NCBI RefSeq assembly: GCF_033807715.1
Contig: NC_084610.1
Span: 1,232,001 to 1,296,000 of the forward strand
Reading direction: 5' to 3'
DNA length: 64,000 nucleotides
Source of the DNA: Cololabis saira
Lineage: Eukaryota; Chordata; Actinopteri; Beloniformes; Belonidae
The notes beneath the pieces were generated by a model. It searched no databases and had not been told where the DNA came from. It saw only the letters and a list, made by a program, of their open reading frames with translations. Shown piece after piece: positions 44,992 to 57,368 of the stretch; position 1 is the stretch's first letter, and each line of letters opens with the position of its first letter. Both the position numbers and the translations under genes were made by a program.

Positions 44992-46049
44992 GGTGTAACC
45001 ACGGTGTAACCACGGTGTAACCACGGTGGAACCACGGTGTAACCACGGTGGAACCACGGTGTAACCACGGTGTAACCACGGTGTAACCACGGTGGAACCA
45101 CGGTGTAACCACGGTGTAACCACGATGTAACCCCGGTGTAACCACGGTGTAACCACGGTGGAACCACGGTGTAACCACGGTGTAACCACGGTGGAACCCC
45201 GGTGTATCCACGGTGTAACCACGATGTAACCCCGGTGTAACCACGGTGTAACCACGGTGTAACCACGGTGTGACCACGGTGGAACCACGGTGGAACCACG
45301 GTGTGACCACGGTGGAACCACGGTGGAACCACGGTGTAACCATGGTGTAACCACGGTGTAACCACGGTGTAACCACGGTGTAACCACGGTGGAACCACGG
45401 TGTAACCATGGTGTAACCACGGTGGAACCACGGTGTAACCACGGTGGAATCACGGTGTAACCACGGTGTAACCACGGTGTAACCACGGTGTAACCACGGT
45501 GTAACCACAGTGTAACCACGGTGTAACCACGGTGTAACCACGGTGTAACCACGGTGTAACCACGGTGTAACCACGGTGGAACCACGGTGTAACCACGGTG
45601 TAACCACGGTGTAACCACGGTGGAACCACGGTGTAACCACGGTGGAATCACGGTGTGACCACGGTGTAACCACGGCGTAACCACGGTGTAACCACGGTGG
45701 AACCACGGTGTAACCATGGTGTAACCACGGTGGAACCACGGTGTAACCACGGTGGAATCACGGTGTAACCACGGTGTAACCACGGTGTAACCACGGTGTA
45801 ACCACGGTGTAACCACGGTGTAACCACGGTGTAACCACGGTGTAACCACGGTGTAACCACGGTGTAACCACGGTGGAACCACGGTGTAACCACGGTGTAA
45901 CCACGGTGTAACCACGGTGGAACCACGGTGTAACCACGGTGGAATCACGGTGTGACCACGGTGTAACCACGGCGTAACCACGGTGTAACCACGGTGTAAC
46001 CACGGTGTAACCACAGTGTAACCACGGTGTGACCACGGTGTAACCACGG
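44992..46049. repeat. Minisatellite, 11-bp unit, ~96 copies with higher-order structure
   Basis: A GGTGTAACCAC unit repeats about 96 times, with variants GGTGGAACCAC, GGTGTGACCAC, GGTGGAATCAC, GGTGTAACCAT and GGCGTAACCAC. The variant order recurs at spacings of 297 and 308 bp (27 and 28 units): the CCATGG variant at 45407 and 45715, and the GGAATCACGGTGTGACC pair at 45644 and 45941. The minus strand has no stop in any frame, and since 11 is not a multiple of 3 all three frames cycle through the same 11 residues (TVVTPWLHRGY). The 416-codon frame is therefore an artefact. Confidence 0.97.
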
Positions 46050-46435
46050 CCCTCTGCCGTGGCCACTGGGAGCTGCACTGGAACAATCTGGAACCATGGA
46101 GCTTCCCCACGCGCCATGCCGTGCTTTGATTTGTGTGACGGGGATAACTTAGCCGGCCTGGGAATGAATATGCAGCCATGTGTGGACTACCGGCAGTAAA
46201 ACACCAACGGCAAGCGTTCGTGACTTGAAGCTCAGATTAAAGTTCAGATGTCGCAACAGATGGTACCGACTCACTTTGCTTCAGTTTTGGATACCAGCAT
46301 GTCAGAGAAGCATATTTTCTCAGATAACTGAGGAAATAGACTCGAGGAAGTCACATAATTATGGCAAAGTATCATGAAAAGCTTCAAAAAATGAGATTAG
46401 GAGGAGAAAAATCTACTAATGCACATTTCGGCTGT

Positions 46436-46456
46436 TAGAGCCCCCTAGTGGCCACT
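46436..46456 (-). promoter_or_regulatory. CTCF-like motif, unique sequence
   Basis: On the minus strand, GGCCACTAGGGGGCTC fits the CTCF core consensus CCASYAGRKGGC. It closely resembles the motif in the 3.2-3.9 kb MITE arms but lies in sequence without the rest of that element. Binding not shown. Confidence 0.4.
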
Positions 46457-47404
46457 CACTGAACTGCAGGTTTCTTAACAATACCTCGCATGACATGCAT
46501 GAATAATTTAGCAAAGGTATCTCATGTATGATGAGTTTTTAGTGTCCGTAGTGAGTCAATACGTACGACAATAAGTAACACTCGTTAAGTAAAGTTTCAA
46601 GCCGATGAACGTCGCATTTTTCTGTCAAACCCTGGACTGTGAGCTGCAGCTCGGCTGCAGCTCGGCTACGTCTCGGCTGCGTCTCGGTGTCACGTGCGGG
46701 TTTGAATCCAGTTGGTGAGAAAACCGTTTAACTGGCATTACGGAGCAGTTTTCTCTGAGCGTGTGTTTAACTCGGAGAAAGCGAATCGCACCATAAAGGT
46801 TATTTACACCATGTTTTTTTGGCCCGCTGATACGGAGAGAGGAGACCTTTTGAGCGATACAATGGTGCATTTACACGGCGGAGCAGCAACCTGACACACC
46901 GTAAAGTACTTCTGAAAAGCCCTCAAAATACACAGAGAGTCGGCGGGGAAATGAAGGAGGCTACAGATAAGAGTCGACTTGTAAAACATAATTATATTCC
47001 CGTCGGCGGGGTGCACAGTGTTGAAAGGAATGCATTTAACCTGTGATTCATGCATGGCAAGAAGTTGTTGAAGGGAGAAAAGAACAGCAGTTAAATTGTG
47101 GAGGTAAGAAGGCTTGAATAAAGTGTAGCTAAGGTCATACATCTTAGGAGAATAATTTGATTCGGTGCCTCTCTGGGAAGCTTTTTCTGGTGGAAAAAGG
47201 ATTATATCTTTCTCCTTTTTTCTGCCGGAGAAAGGTCTGGCGGTATTAAAATCCTGAAAGCAGGTTCGGGTCTGAATAATTCCAGAAAGCTAAAGTGAAA
47301 AGGTTGAACTGTCGACTTTGTTTCGTGCCACAGCTCTCCAGACCTTTTCTTGCTTATTTTTAACCACACACTTGATTGAGACTGGATTTATTCATTCAAA
47401 ATCA

Positions 47405-47437
47405 CCCCCCCCTCCCCCCCCCCCCCCCCCCCCCCCC
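47405..47437. repeat. Poly-C tract
   Basis: 33 bases of C with a single T at 47413. Its complement is a G-run that could form quadruplexes, and it is a likely assembly-error site. Confidence 0.95.
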
Positions 47438-48239
47438 GAAAGAAGACAATTTCCGGGCGGCTCTTGTTTAAATTAATTCACAAAGACCTCATTTGACTCG
47501 GGAGGAAAGTACAGATGAGTATCAACGCATTGTGTAGCAAGGAATATTTGGCTTGTAGAAACAGCCCGAGCACGTTTTATCAGATAAGAAACAGAGTTTG
47601 TCACAGAGATTTGAACTTTATCTCCTCCTGACTGCGGGTGTACTGCTTACCTTCCCAGCTTCCGTCTATTTTAGTGCAGCGGTAAACACGGCTGTTGTGA
47701 GGGGAGACCTTTCCCAGGCCGATACATCACATCCTGGCAGGATTTCAGACATTAATACTCTAATAACACACACTTGGGTCTTCATATCTGGATATCTGGA
47801 GTGTGGATGGTTAGACGGGATTATCGGGCTCTTTTGTTGGAGACTTTGTCAGTAAAAGTGATCAAATGTTGAAGTCAGGAAAACATGTGACGTCATAGTT
47901 GTACCCAAAACTGTGACGTAACCGTGGTTCTTTCCTCTCCTCTGGCAGTGGAAAATAAAAAACAGATCACACTCACCATCTTGTGACTGATTAAGGCGAA
48001 AGAAAATTGCTGAAACATGTCAGGTATTTAATTTGCTAATTCTTTTTGTTGGACAAGAATTTTTTAGGTTTAGGTAGAAATTTAAAAGCCTACGCAGAAT
48101 AAAAACAAAATTTCTAATTTCTATTCTCTCAACAGGTTTTTACAAATGAACTAAAGCCACATTCAACAATAATGCTCGTCGTTTAAATCAGCATCTAAAT
48201 TGGCATCTTGGGCAGAAAGGTTGTGTTTGTATGGCAAAA

Positions 48240-48317
48240 GTAATCAAGTAATGCGATATTGTTTTGTTTTTGCGATATTGCAATAATGATATCTTTTGGA
48301 TACATCGTGCAGCCCTA
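48240..48317 (-). mobile_element. hAT end fragment (TAGGGCTGCACGAT type)
   Basis: TTTTTGCGATATTGCAATAA, then ATCGTGCAGCCCTA at 48304-48317, is the reverse complement of the TAGGGCTGCACGAT terminus of a very common fish hAT family, with its GCGATATTG sub-terminal motifs. The opposite end is not present nearby, so only a terminal fragment remains. Confidence 0.7.
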
Positions 48318-48660
48318 CAAGTAAAAATGTCTTGTAATATTTTTCCAAATCTGTATGGGGTCAGAGTGGTTAGTGACCGGCAGCTTTACGGCACAGTGAT
48401 TTCCTTTTTAGGAAGTATCATTAGACTTTATACTGACACTTTATATTTATTTATACCACTACAGTCACTCTATTTTACATTTTTTTGATATTTTTATATT
48501 TTATATATTCTTTGAACATATGAGACATGCCTCATTTATCTGCTTTTATTTTATTCTATTATTCTATTTGGTACTTTCAACATCTTGCTGCTTAGTTGTT
48601 CTTGCAATTGCCCCTCGGGGATAAATAAAGTTTTTCTGAATCTGAATCTGAATCTGAATC
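48318..48660 (+). mobile_element. LINE 3' UTR with (ATCTGA)n tail
   Basis: The end TTGCCCCTCGGGGATAAATA followed by AAGTTTTTCTGAATCTGAATCTGA is the standard 3' terminus of a family of fish non-LTR retrotransposons. The upstream AT-rich part (TTTATTTATACCACTACAGT) fits its 3' UTR. No coding sequence remains; the left border is approximate and adjoins the hAT fragment. Confidence 0.75.
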
Positions 48661-51471
48661 ATCGAGCCGAATTAACTTGGGACTCGTGTCCTGATCGTGT
48701 CTCACACAGTACGACGATTATTAACTTCCTGTTAACGGCCCCCAGTCCCGGGTCGGGGGAGTGGGCACCGTGTTAAACAGCTTTAAACAATCTGTTTAAA
48801 AGATTGATTGTTTCATGTTTCTGCACCTCCAAATAAACAATCATTTGTTCATCCCTAATACGAAAAAAGCTCCGTCTGACAGTGTGATAGAAAATAAAAC
48901 ATGTTGCACGTGCATGCAGTTTTTTCCTCCTCCAGCTGTCTCCCTGGCTCAGATTAAAAGAGCAGGTCCGCTAGTCGGTTTCAGGTCGGTGTTTATTTTT
49001 ATTTTCTCTGTCGACAGCCGCGGTTTCCGCTCAGATTTACCATCCCTGCAGTCTGTGCAGACAGAGGTGCGTGTTTACGGGCGGCTTCTTTCTCCCTCGT
49101 TTTGCAGGTAATGCATCACAGCTGGACGTGATTTTTTTCAGTCGCCGCTACTCCAACAAACGTCTGAGCCCTTCCAATCAGGCAGATTTACAGTACTTGA
49201 ACTGATACTCCAGCTGGATCGCCTCCACTAAGCAGGTTGGCATCATTTGAATCAGGGGAGCTGCTGCTGTCTGCCAATCTTCAAACGCGAGAGGAATTTG
49301 CCATTCAAATTTATTCAGCACTTATTTTACCAGCTAAAAATACATATCGGAAATAAAGCGCATTGTTCTGCCACGAGTCAAAAGTAAGTGAGTATCGGTA
49401 AGCTTTGAAGTGCGTTTGGAGTCTACCAGCCCGTCCTGAAGAAGATATTATTGGTGTCTGGTACAATATCTGTGAGCTAGATGTGAAAGATCAGAGCGAT
49501 ATCTAGCCTTGCGGGAGTTTTCAGCCCTGTTGGGACTTCAAATCGAGGTTAACCTCTAAAGCTGTCACCTTCATCTGCCTCCCCCTCTTCTCTCCTCTCC
49601 ATCCCTGCACTCCGGCTCCTCCTGCCAGACACTTTCTGCTTAAACTGCAAGAGCGCCACCCAAGTTGGCCAAAGTGCACTCGCAGCCGGATCAAAGTCGT
49701 TTACTCTCTGGCTCGGCGGCGTGTGAAAGGTGATAACATTGCTTTGCTCGGCGCTCCGGGCAGCGTTGTCCCCCCACGACAGCCTCCCCATCTGGAGACA
49801 GAGGAGCCATCCTAAGCCTGAGCTTTCTTTTCTCCAAATAGTAATTAAAAGGGAATAATTATTTCTCAGCGATTGCAGGCCAAACAAACAGACTGACAGC
49901 TCTTTTTTTTTTTTTTTTCTGTTCGGCGAAAGCCCTCAGTTGAAATCTCCCTGGCGTCAAACCCCCCCTCCTCTTTTTTTTTTTTTTTTCCGTTTCTTTT
50001 ATATATTTATTTTTATCCAGTGGCTTTCTGAAGCTGCCTCGTCTTGGTTGTATTATCTTTGTCTCCAGCCCTGGCCCTTCGTCCCCGCGCTGGCGCGGTT
50101 GGCACCGGCCTTTCCCCTGCCATCTCTCTGTTCGCCGCTCAACTTTTTCTCCTCACATGAAAGTGGCCGCCCGCTGAGAGACCCGGCCACGTGGCCTGGA
50201 CCGTACCTTTCGCTCCCAAACTTTCCTGACCTAATTAGTGCCGAATTAAATCGGACAGGATGCATTCATTATTAATTTCCCGGGTTGGGGGTCTTGAAAT
50301 AGACGTTGGACGTGCAGAGAGCGAGTGTGTCGGCTCCCTGGCATCGACTCTCCATCGCCGTCTAGGGCTTCATCTGAATGCCGAGTGTTAGCAAAGCAGC
50401 TCTGAAAGACAAAGCAAGTTAATCAGCGCACTTTGCATGCGACTGTGTTTGCTATCTCTGTCTCTGTGCAGCTTTGGATGTGCAGCCTGCCAAAATTAAA
50501 GAGGAAAAAAGAAAGAAAGAAAAAAATAACCCTCCCGGTGAAACTGCATGTTCTGTTTCGCGGCCGTCCCGTCGTTCTGTCGCTGATGTCAAACCTCTTT
50601 CTGTACCCGTCCGTGACGGGGGCTTGAAGGTCCTGGTTTCATGTAAGGGCATCTCATTGTTGTGGAGGAATTTTAGCTCGTCTTTTCTCACCGTATTCCT
50701 TGGGTTCGCTTTTTCCGGTTGTTTTCTTTCAGGTCTGCACTCAGATCGGAGGACTAAATCCTCCTGATTCTCCTGTTCCTGTTCTGTGGCACAGCTAAGT
50801 TTAAGTCAAGTTTTAGTTTTTTCACGGTTGTCCTCATATTTGACTCCAGAATATTGTTATTCTGAGGAATCAGTTGCAGAATCAGGTGAAATCACTGCGT
50901 GTTCACCGTCATGCTTGACGACTAACCACAACGTCATTATTCTAAGTAAGATTGAAATAATTGTTACCTGATTATTGATTAAAAATTAAGACTTGACAAA
51001 TGAATAGACTTCAGGGAATTCAACGATCTTTGGTTTATGAGGTTTGATGCCGGACTTTAACCGGATCAGAGCAGGCAGGTCTTTTAGACAAAACTACATT
51101 TAATTTCTGATAAAAACCCTCACAGCGGTGTGAGACCGCTGAACCCAAGACACAAAACTGCTCTGAAAACGCATGAGGACTCACGAAGGAAGGAAAACAA
51201 AAGTCCATTTAGTATGTTAACTAAATGGTAGTTGATTTGTTTTAAACGAGCCCGTTGTGGTGATTCTTGCACATCAGTTGGTATTGAGTTAAGTAGAATT
51301 AAGTTGAGATAGCTCTTCAATAATAACTATATTAATCCCATTCACACTCTTAAGTTTTTGAATTACAAATGAATACATTGGGATTTCTGGCTGAGGTAGT
51401 TGGGATTTTCTTAAACTGAAACTGGACTTTTTTTTTTTAAACCACTACCTTCATCTAGTGCTTCAGTAACA
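48661..51471. other. Long unique stretch, candidate conserved blocks
   Basis: No gene seen in 2.8 kb. The block 49130-49380 (TCAAATTTATTCAGCACTTA) and the block 50215-50460 (CCTAATTAGTGCCGAATTAA, GCATTCATTATTAATTTCCC) are repeat-free and TAAT-rich. Poly-T runs lie at 49904-49918 and 49974-49989. Open frames of 111-112 codons on opposite strands have no domains. Confidence 0.3.
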
Positions 51472-51640
51472 TTAAAGGTAGGGTAAGCGATTTTTAAAAG
51501 TTCTTCACTTTAGGCACTTTTTGTCATCTCACCATCTAGCTAGTACACTGTGAAAAATTAAAAGATAGTTTTCTCACACCGCCGCAACTACATAAACTGG
51601 AAATAAGTAAAATGGGGGCAGTCTGCGGTCTCTCCACGTT
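51472..51640 (+). repeat. Left end of a common teleost MITE
   Basis: TTAAAGGTAGGGTAAGCGAT is, from memory, the start of a high-copy fish miniature element. I do not find the matching right end (expected to finish in CTACCTTTAA), so this is a one-ended fragment or a decayed copy. Confidence 0.4.
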
Positions 51641-51804
51641 TAGTTTGTTTGGTTTTCTGATTTGAAGAGTTAGTTTTATGTGAATAGAAGAAGATAAGTA
51701 AGAGAAGTATAACTAAATTTACAGTAGAATTTAAGGATAAAACTCCCTGTTCCTTGTTTTGGGTAATTTAAACGCAACAGTTTTTTATTCTAGCTTGAGG
51801 CCTT
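51641..51804. other. Short non-coding spacer
   Basis: Nothing recognised. Confidence 0.3.
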
Positions 51805-52445
51805 CTTTATTTTTTATTTTATTTTGCCTTTATTTAACCAGGTCGGTCCCGTTGAGACACAATGACCTCTTTTTCAAGGGAAGCCTGGCCAAGACAGCAG
51901 CATAAAAGAAATTACAATTGCAGACACACAAGTCACACAACAAAACATTACAACAATTACAAGGCATAGAAATGACAACACACAGATAAAATACATTTCA
52001 AGGAGGAAGCAACAGGGCTAAGGCTCTGGATTCACGTTAAAAACAGAAACAAGTACGATATGAAGCCGCTCCAATTTCTCTAACACGAGTTTTCAGAGCT
52101 CCAAGATTGATGAGCTCCTTTAGCTTTAGAGTTTTTTGAAGTGCATTCCAGGCAACAGGTGCAGCGTACCAAGTTCTGAGTTAACTTTAGGCACATTTAG
52201 TAAATAAAACTCATTGGAACGTAGGTGGTAGTTGCTCTGGGATTTGGAGAAATAGTTACATAAATAGTGGGGGAGCAGGCCCAGGATAGATTTGTAAATA
52301 AAAATATGCCAATGAATAAGGCGCCGTGCTGCTAATGATGGCCATTCAACTGGGGCGTATAGAGTGCAGTGGTGAGTAAGGGCTTTACATCCAGTAACAA
52401 ACCTTAAGGCACCATGATGCATGGTGTCCAGTGAGCTTCTGTAGT
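51805..52445 (-). mobile_element. LINE 3' end, 5'-truncated
   Basis: The minus strand reads the C-terminal end of a reverse-transcriptase ORF: SSLDTMHHGALRFVTG, then THHCTLYAPVEWPSLAARR, HWHIFIYKSILGLLPHYL, and YHLRSNEFYLLNVPKVNSEL, ending in a stop. The left part, CCTTTATTTAACCAGGTCGG with CTTTTTCAAGGGAAGCCTGG, is the 3' UTR of a known abundant fish LINE, closing with an AAAATAAAATAAA-type tail. No catalytic YADD region is present. Dead insertion. Confidence 0.88.
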
Positions 52446-53343
52446 TTAAATAATTGTGCTCAGTTTAGTTTGGGTTGCAGGTAAGATGCCTCCCGTGGAG
52501 ATGATTCTGGTACTTAACATCTGCACAACTGTGGTCTCTTTTGAACCCAGAACTGTCTAGAGATCAATTTTTAGGGGAAACTGCTGCTCAAGTGCCCTGG
52601 CCGTTGGTTTCTGCTCTCTTTCTGGGAACAGAGCAGCGTTTGAGCTGCAGGTCCTTCATGTGAAGATCACTGGTGGGCTGGTGAGCCGCCGCGAGCGGCG
52701 ACCTCCCGCGGTCAGCCGTTGACTCCCCGTGTGCGGTTCCTCTGTGATGCTCGGGGTGGGAGACGGCGGGAAGCGAGGGGTTATCTTTCGGCGGAAAAAG
52801 CAGGAGCAGATTATTTATGGAGTGAGTGAGGGAGCGCTTCACACATCAGCAAATACTTTGCTGATGCAAGAATTTCTAATTTCACAATCTATCTTCACAC
52901 TGCATATTTACATATAATGGTGTGTTTTTCTGAAGATTTTCACGATTATAAAAATTCAGACCAGGCGTCACGCAGAGAAGAGTGAGAAGGCCAAACAGGC
53001 TTTGGCAGACTGGAAGCTAAACTAATTAAAAGCTCTTGAATTTGGACTGAAACACAAATGTAAATGACCGCACGCTGGGGTAGATTTACACTTTAGAGAT
53101 GTGTATAATTTAGTGGTTTTGACTCAGCAGTACATGCTGCATCCTGAGACTTCCAGAAGAGGGAAAATAACTTTCTGCATTGTCAGTTGCTGCCCAGAGA
53201 TGCTCCTGAAATTCACTGGTTTTCTGCATTTATCTTCATCCAAGTCATGATGACGGACAAACTCAAGGGTCTTGAGCTGATGACGCACGACCTAAAGGAG
53301 ACCGCTGGCGTAGTTGAGGGATACTTAGATCTAAGGCGCTCTA
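52446..53343. other. Unique non-coding stretch
   Basis: No gene or repeat recognised in 0.9 kb. Confidence 0.3.
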
Positions 53344-53347
53344 CTGT

Positions 53348-54073
53348 CCGTTAGGCAGAGGTGGGGGAATGTTGTACTTTTAGGAGTAGTTTTGAATCAG
53401 TATACTTTTTACTTTTACTTGAGTAGATTTGTGAAGAAGAAACTGTTCCTCTTACTCCGCTACATTAGGCTACGTTGAGCTGTTACTTTTCTTTTATCCC
53501 TTTTATCCACGTACGCGTCAATCTCATGACATCACTGGGTGATTGTTTGGGAAAAATGTTAGTTTTTGCATGTTTTGTCACATTTACACAGACTCAAACA
53601 CACACAGAGTTTCTATGAGTTCATGTTTGTTCTAGTTCTGCTGGTTAAAAAAGAAAAGTACAAAGGCTTAAAATGTTTGGCTACTTGTGCTTAATTTATT
53701 TTTTTATTCTGTTATTATTTTATTTATTTTATTATTTATTAAAGTACTTGAATTTACTTTAAGATTATTTGAATTTTGAATTTTTTTTAAAAATTTTTAT
53801 TAATTTATTTTATTATTTTATTGATTTAATTTGCCTGAAGATGATTATTTTGTACTTTTGTCTGTTTGAATGGTTGTGTTAAAAAAATAAATCAGACGTT
53901 ACTCAACAGTTACTCAGTACTTGAGTAGTTTTTTCACCAAGTACTTTTTTACTTTTACTCAAGTAATTATTTGGATGATACTTTTTACTTCTACTTGAGT
54001 CATATTATTCTGAAGTAACAGTACTTTTACTTGAGTACAATTTTTGGCTCCTCTACCCAGGTCTGCCGTTAGG
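53348..54073. mobile_element. hAT MITE with ACTTGAGTA-rich ends, nested at a hAT border
   Basis: Element 53356-54065, from CAGAGGTGGGG to CCCAGGTCTG, flanked by a perfect 8-bp duplication CCGTTAGG (53348-53355, 54066-54073). Sub-terminal TACTTTTACTTGAGTA boxes occur on both sides, as in fish Tol2-like miniature elements. The right half carries GGCTCCTCTACCCAG, the usual end of this family. The target CCGTTAGG includes the first four bases (TAGG) of the neighbouring hAT element, so this one inserted later. No transposase. Confidence 0.9.
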
Positions 54074-54864
54074 GGTGTAACGGTACACTCGTTTGTACCG
54101 AACCAATCCGGTACAAACGAGTGTGCAGGTCCCAATACGGTTCAACATTTAACCGCAGCTAGTTAACAGGCTTGTTTGGGGAATCTGAGTTCCCACACGG
54201 ACGTCTTAAGTGGCGGGCTGGAAGTTTGTAGTCAGCACTGGACTTCCACTTCCTTTTTTTCTGATGCAAACAAGACGCCGGAGCTTGAAGACCTTTATCT
54301 GTTTGGGAAAGCAACGACGGCCAAAGACAAGTTGATAAGACGAGAGCAGCGTGCCGATGTTCATGTTTCTGGCAACATGTCAAAGCTCATAATGCATTTG
54401 AAACGGCACCATGGGAATGTGAACATCGCTGCTGCGAGGAAAGAAACCAGCACCGTGTCAATGCAGCCACCTTTGGCATCTAAACAGGCTTTTGCCAGTA
54501 TTTCAGATTGGGCTGAAGCTATAACTAATGCCATTAGAGTTTTTATAGTGGCTCAGCTTTTGAGAACACAGGTTTTATATTTTGTTTAATCTGAGAATAT
54601 TTATTTATTGGAGGACTTGGTAATGGATTTAAGCAGTATTTTATTTTTTATTCCTATTGTTTTATATTTATATATATATTTTTCTCCATATATTTATTCT
54701 CCATATATATTTTTTTTTTTTACATTTTTTTTCTTTTTTATAAGAAAATGTATAAACCATAGTTTGCAAAAGTTGAAAATTAAACGAAAAGCAATTTTGA
54801 TGTTGTTTTTTCCCCCTAATGTACCGAAAATGAACCGAGATTTCTCTGTGCAGTTACACGCCTA
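54070..54864 (+). mobile_element. Older hAT element (TAGGGGTGTAAC ends), partial transposase
   Basis: Left end TAGGGGTGTAACGGTACAC (54070) pairs with GTTACACGCCTA (54864). Once the later insertion is removed, the flanks CTGTCCGT (53344-53351) and CTGTCTGG (54865-54872) match at 6 of 8 positions, an aged 8-bp duplication. Inside, GTACCGAA-type motifs lie near both ends and a transposase fragment at 54176-54589. The catalytic RNase H-like domain is missing. Confidence 0.85.
54176..54589 (+). pseudogene. hAT transposase N-terminal fragment
   Basis: A 138-codon frame. Residues about 68-80 end in HLKRHHG, the closing His pair pattern of a BED-type zinc finger. Residues 113-127 read AEAITNAIRVFIVAQ, similar to the conserved stretch (usually ending in F-A-x-D) before the catalytic core of hAT transposases. 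The front cysteines of the finger are not visible, and the frame stops well before the catalytic acidic residues. It is a decayed internal-deletion product, not an active enzyme. Confidence 0.7.
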
Positions 54865-54872
54865 CTGTCTGG

Positions 54873-55488
54873 TCAAAAGCTGCTGCACGGTCGTACCTGT
54901 GATCCGAACACAGACCTTGCTTAAAATTGCACCACTTCTTTTTTTGGGGGCAGGAAAGACACAGTGTTTGTCTATTATTGACTAAATAAATATTTGATCC
55001 CAAATTGATGCAGAAACCCAGCGAACCAGGACCCTCCAAGGGGGTCACATCCGTCCCAAGGCTTTTTCCTTTTTAATCGCATACTCTTCTCCGGTAGTGC
55101 AAACGCACGGAAAAAGGCATAAACCTGCAGAGAAGTCTGTCACATGTCAACCTCCATCTGGCATGTGTCCTACTTAAGCGCTGGAACCGAGCAGATAATA
55201 TTCAGCCTGTCGAGGAGTTTAATATTTGAGTGGAGGATAAAATCTTGCATCCCCAACAAAGCTGCAGAGCAGCGAGCTCGTGGCACAGCAGATGTTTTCT
55301 TTTCATCTGCAAATGACGCGCTAAGTTATTGTAGTCCATTTGGATGATGACGCTTACAGGATGTAGCTGTTGCTTTTGTGGCTTTTATGGGCGTACGGTG
55401 AACCTGCAGACACATGCTACGCTGCTAACGCTTCAGGTCGGCTGGTGACTCATATTGCAAAAGAAAAGCAGCGAGGAGATTATAAATG
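54873..55488. other. Unique non-coding stretch
   Basis: About 600 bases with no gene or repeat recognised. Confidence 0.35.
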
Positions 55489-55510
55489 TGTGTGTGTGTG
55501 TGTATATACA

Positions 55511-55588
<78 letters not shown>
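55489..55588. repeat. (GT)n/(TA)n microsatellite, left part
   Basis: Seven or so GT units lead through TATATACAG into more than 30 TA units. The hAT element to its right split this tract. Confidence 0.95.
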
Positions 55589-55747
55589 TAGGAATGGGCG
55601 ATATTTTACCGTTCACGATAAACCGTCAAAAAAATTCCCCACGGTAAGAATTTGTCATCTCGCGGTGAAAACCATAAATTCCCGTTGATGATGTTTTTGT
55701 GTAAAGCTGATTTATGGTTCTGTGTTAAATCCACGCACAACGTACCT

Positions 55748-55826
55748 GAAGGAAGGAAGGAAGGAAGGAAGGAAGGAAGGAAGGAAGGAAGGAAGGAAGG
55801 AAGGAAGGAAGGAAGGAAGGAAGGAA
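55748..55826 (+). repeat. (GGAA)n microsatellite in hAT copy D
   Basis: About 19 uninterrupted GGAA units in the same relative position as in copy C. Confidence 0.97.
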
Positions 55827-55835
55827 ATGAGCCAG

Positions 55836-56322
<487 letters not shown>

Positions 56323-56595
56323 GGATAAATTCATGGAGGATCTGAATCATTCCAGTTTTGCAGTACAGGTGTAACTCATTTAATTGGTTTTTATTAATTC
56401 AATGTAATTGGTGTAGTTTAGTATTTAGTATCTTTTAGAGCAGTGATTTGGCTCCAAAGACTGAATGTGGTGATAGATTTATAGTTACAAAGGTGGAGTT
56501 GAATTGGTATTTTTTTTATTGTCATTTTTATCGTTATCGGGATAAATGCCAGAAATTACCGTGATACATTTTTTAGTCCATACCGCCCATCCCTA

Positions 56596-56602
56596 ATATA
56601 TA

Positions 56603-56696
<94 letters not shown>

Positions 56697-56697
56697 G
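56596..56697. repeat. (TA)n microsatellite, right part
   Basis: About 45 TA units continuing the tract interrupted by hAT copy D. Contains a TATATACTGTATATA motif that mirrors TATATACAGTATATA at the left part. Confidence 0.96.
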
Positions 56698-57368
56698 TGA
56701 GGATAAAGTCTGCTTGGATCTGAAAGCATTGATTGTGCTTTAATGAACAGATTCCACCATATGCTGAATCTGTTCTTTCAAGGTTGTTTTCCTTTGAAAG
56801 CCTCTAAGACTTGACGTTGTTGGCACGAAACAAACCTGAGCGCCTTCAGTTGACATTTTTCGCTGGAACCGCAGCGCGAGGGATGATGAAAACCGTCCGC
56901 CGGGCGGATCAAAGCGGGCCGAGGTGTCACGCGGGCTTGAGAGGTGAACCATTCTTCAGGTCCGTCAGATCCCAGCCCAATTCAAACACGGTGGCACGAC
57001 GGCCTGAGCGGAGAAGAACGAGAGGAGAGAGACGCGGGGAGCGATATGTAAACGAGAGCAGATCAACCGTACAGTCTTGTCATAGCCCAAGGCAAAGAGC
57101 TGCAGATGTAACAAAGGCAAGGCCTGCGATTGTCAAGAGGCATGGATAATGATAGCTTTGCATGGAGGGTACAAGGCAAACATCAAGGCCGTGCTCATCG
57201 CAGTGCAGGACTTTAAAGGCTGTGGAAAGAAAAGGGGCCTTGGGAACTCAGATGGCCCCAATATGGCCCCCAGTGGCTCGCTCTGTGATAGCAGAGGCAG
57301 GTGAGGAGGAACAAAGCAAATTGGACGGGTACAATGTGGCGCCGGCGCCGGGCCTCGTCTGGCTCGGC
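56698..57368. other. Unique stretch, possible conserved block
   Basis: No gene recognised. The segment 57140-57360 has balanced composition (ACTTTAAAGGCTGTGGAAAG, TGGCCCCAATATGGCCCC) and may be constrained. Frames of 112 and 127 codons on opposite strands have no domain. Confidence 0.3.

Larger units (their letters stand above)
46050..48239. other. Long unique non-coding stretch
   Basis: No gene recognised in 2.2 kb. A short CTCGGCTGCAG-type tandem lies at 46648-46688. Open frames of up to 112 codons lack domains. Confidence 0.3.

Noticed and set aside
44929..46179. 416-codon minus-strand frame rich in TVVTPWLHRGY repeats
   Set aside because: It is the translation of an 11-bp minisatellite; all three frames stay open for the same reason, and no start context or flanking exon supports a gene.
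46660..46720. tRNA-like box B (GGGTTTGAATCC) suggesting a SINE
   Set aside because: No matching A box at the right distance and no foldable cloverleaf or 3' tail found.
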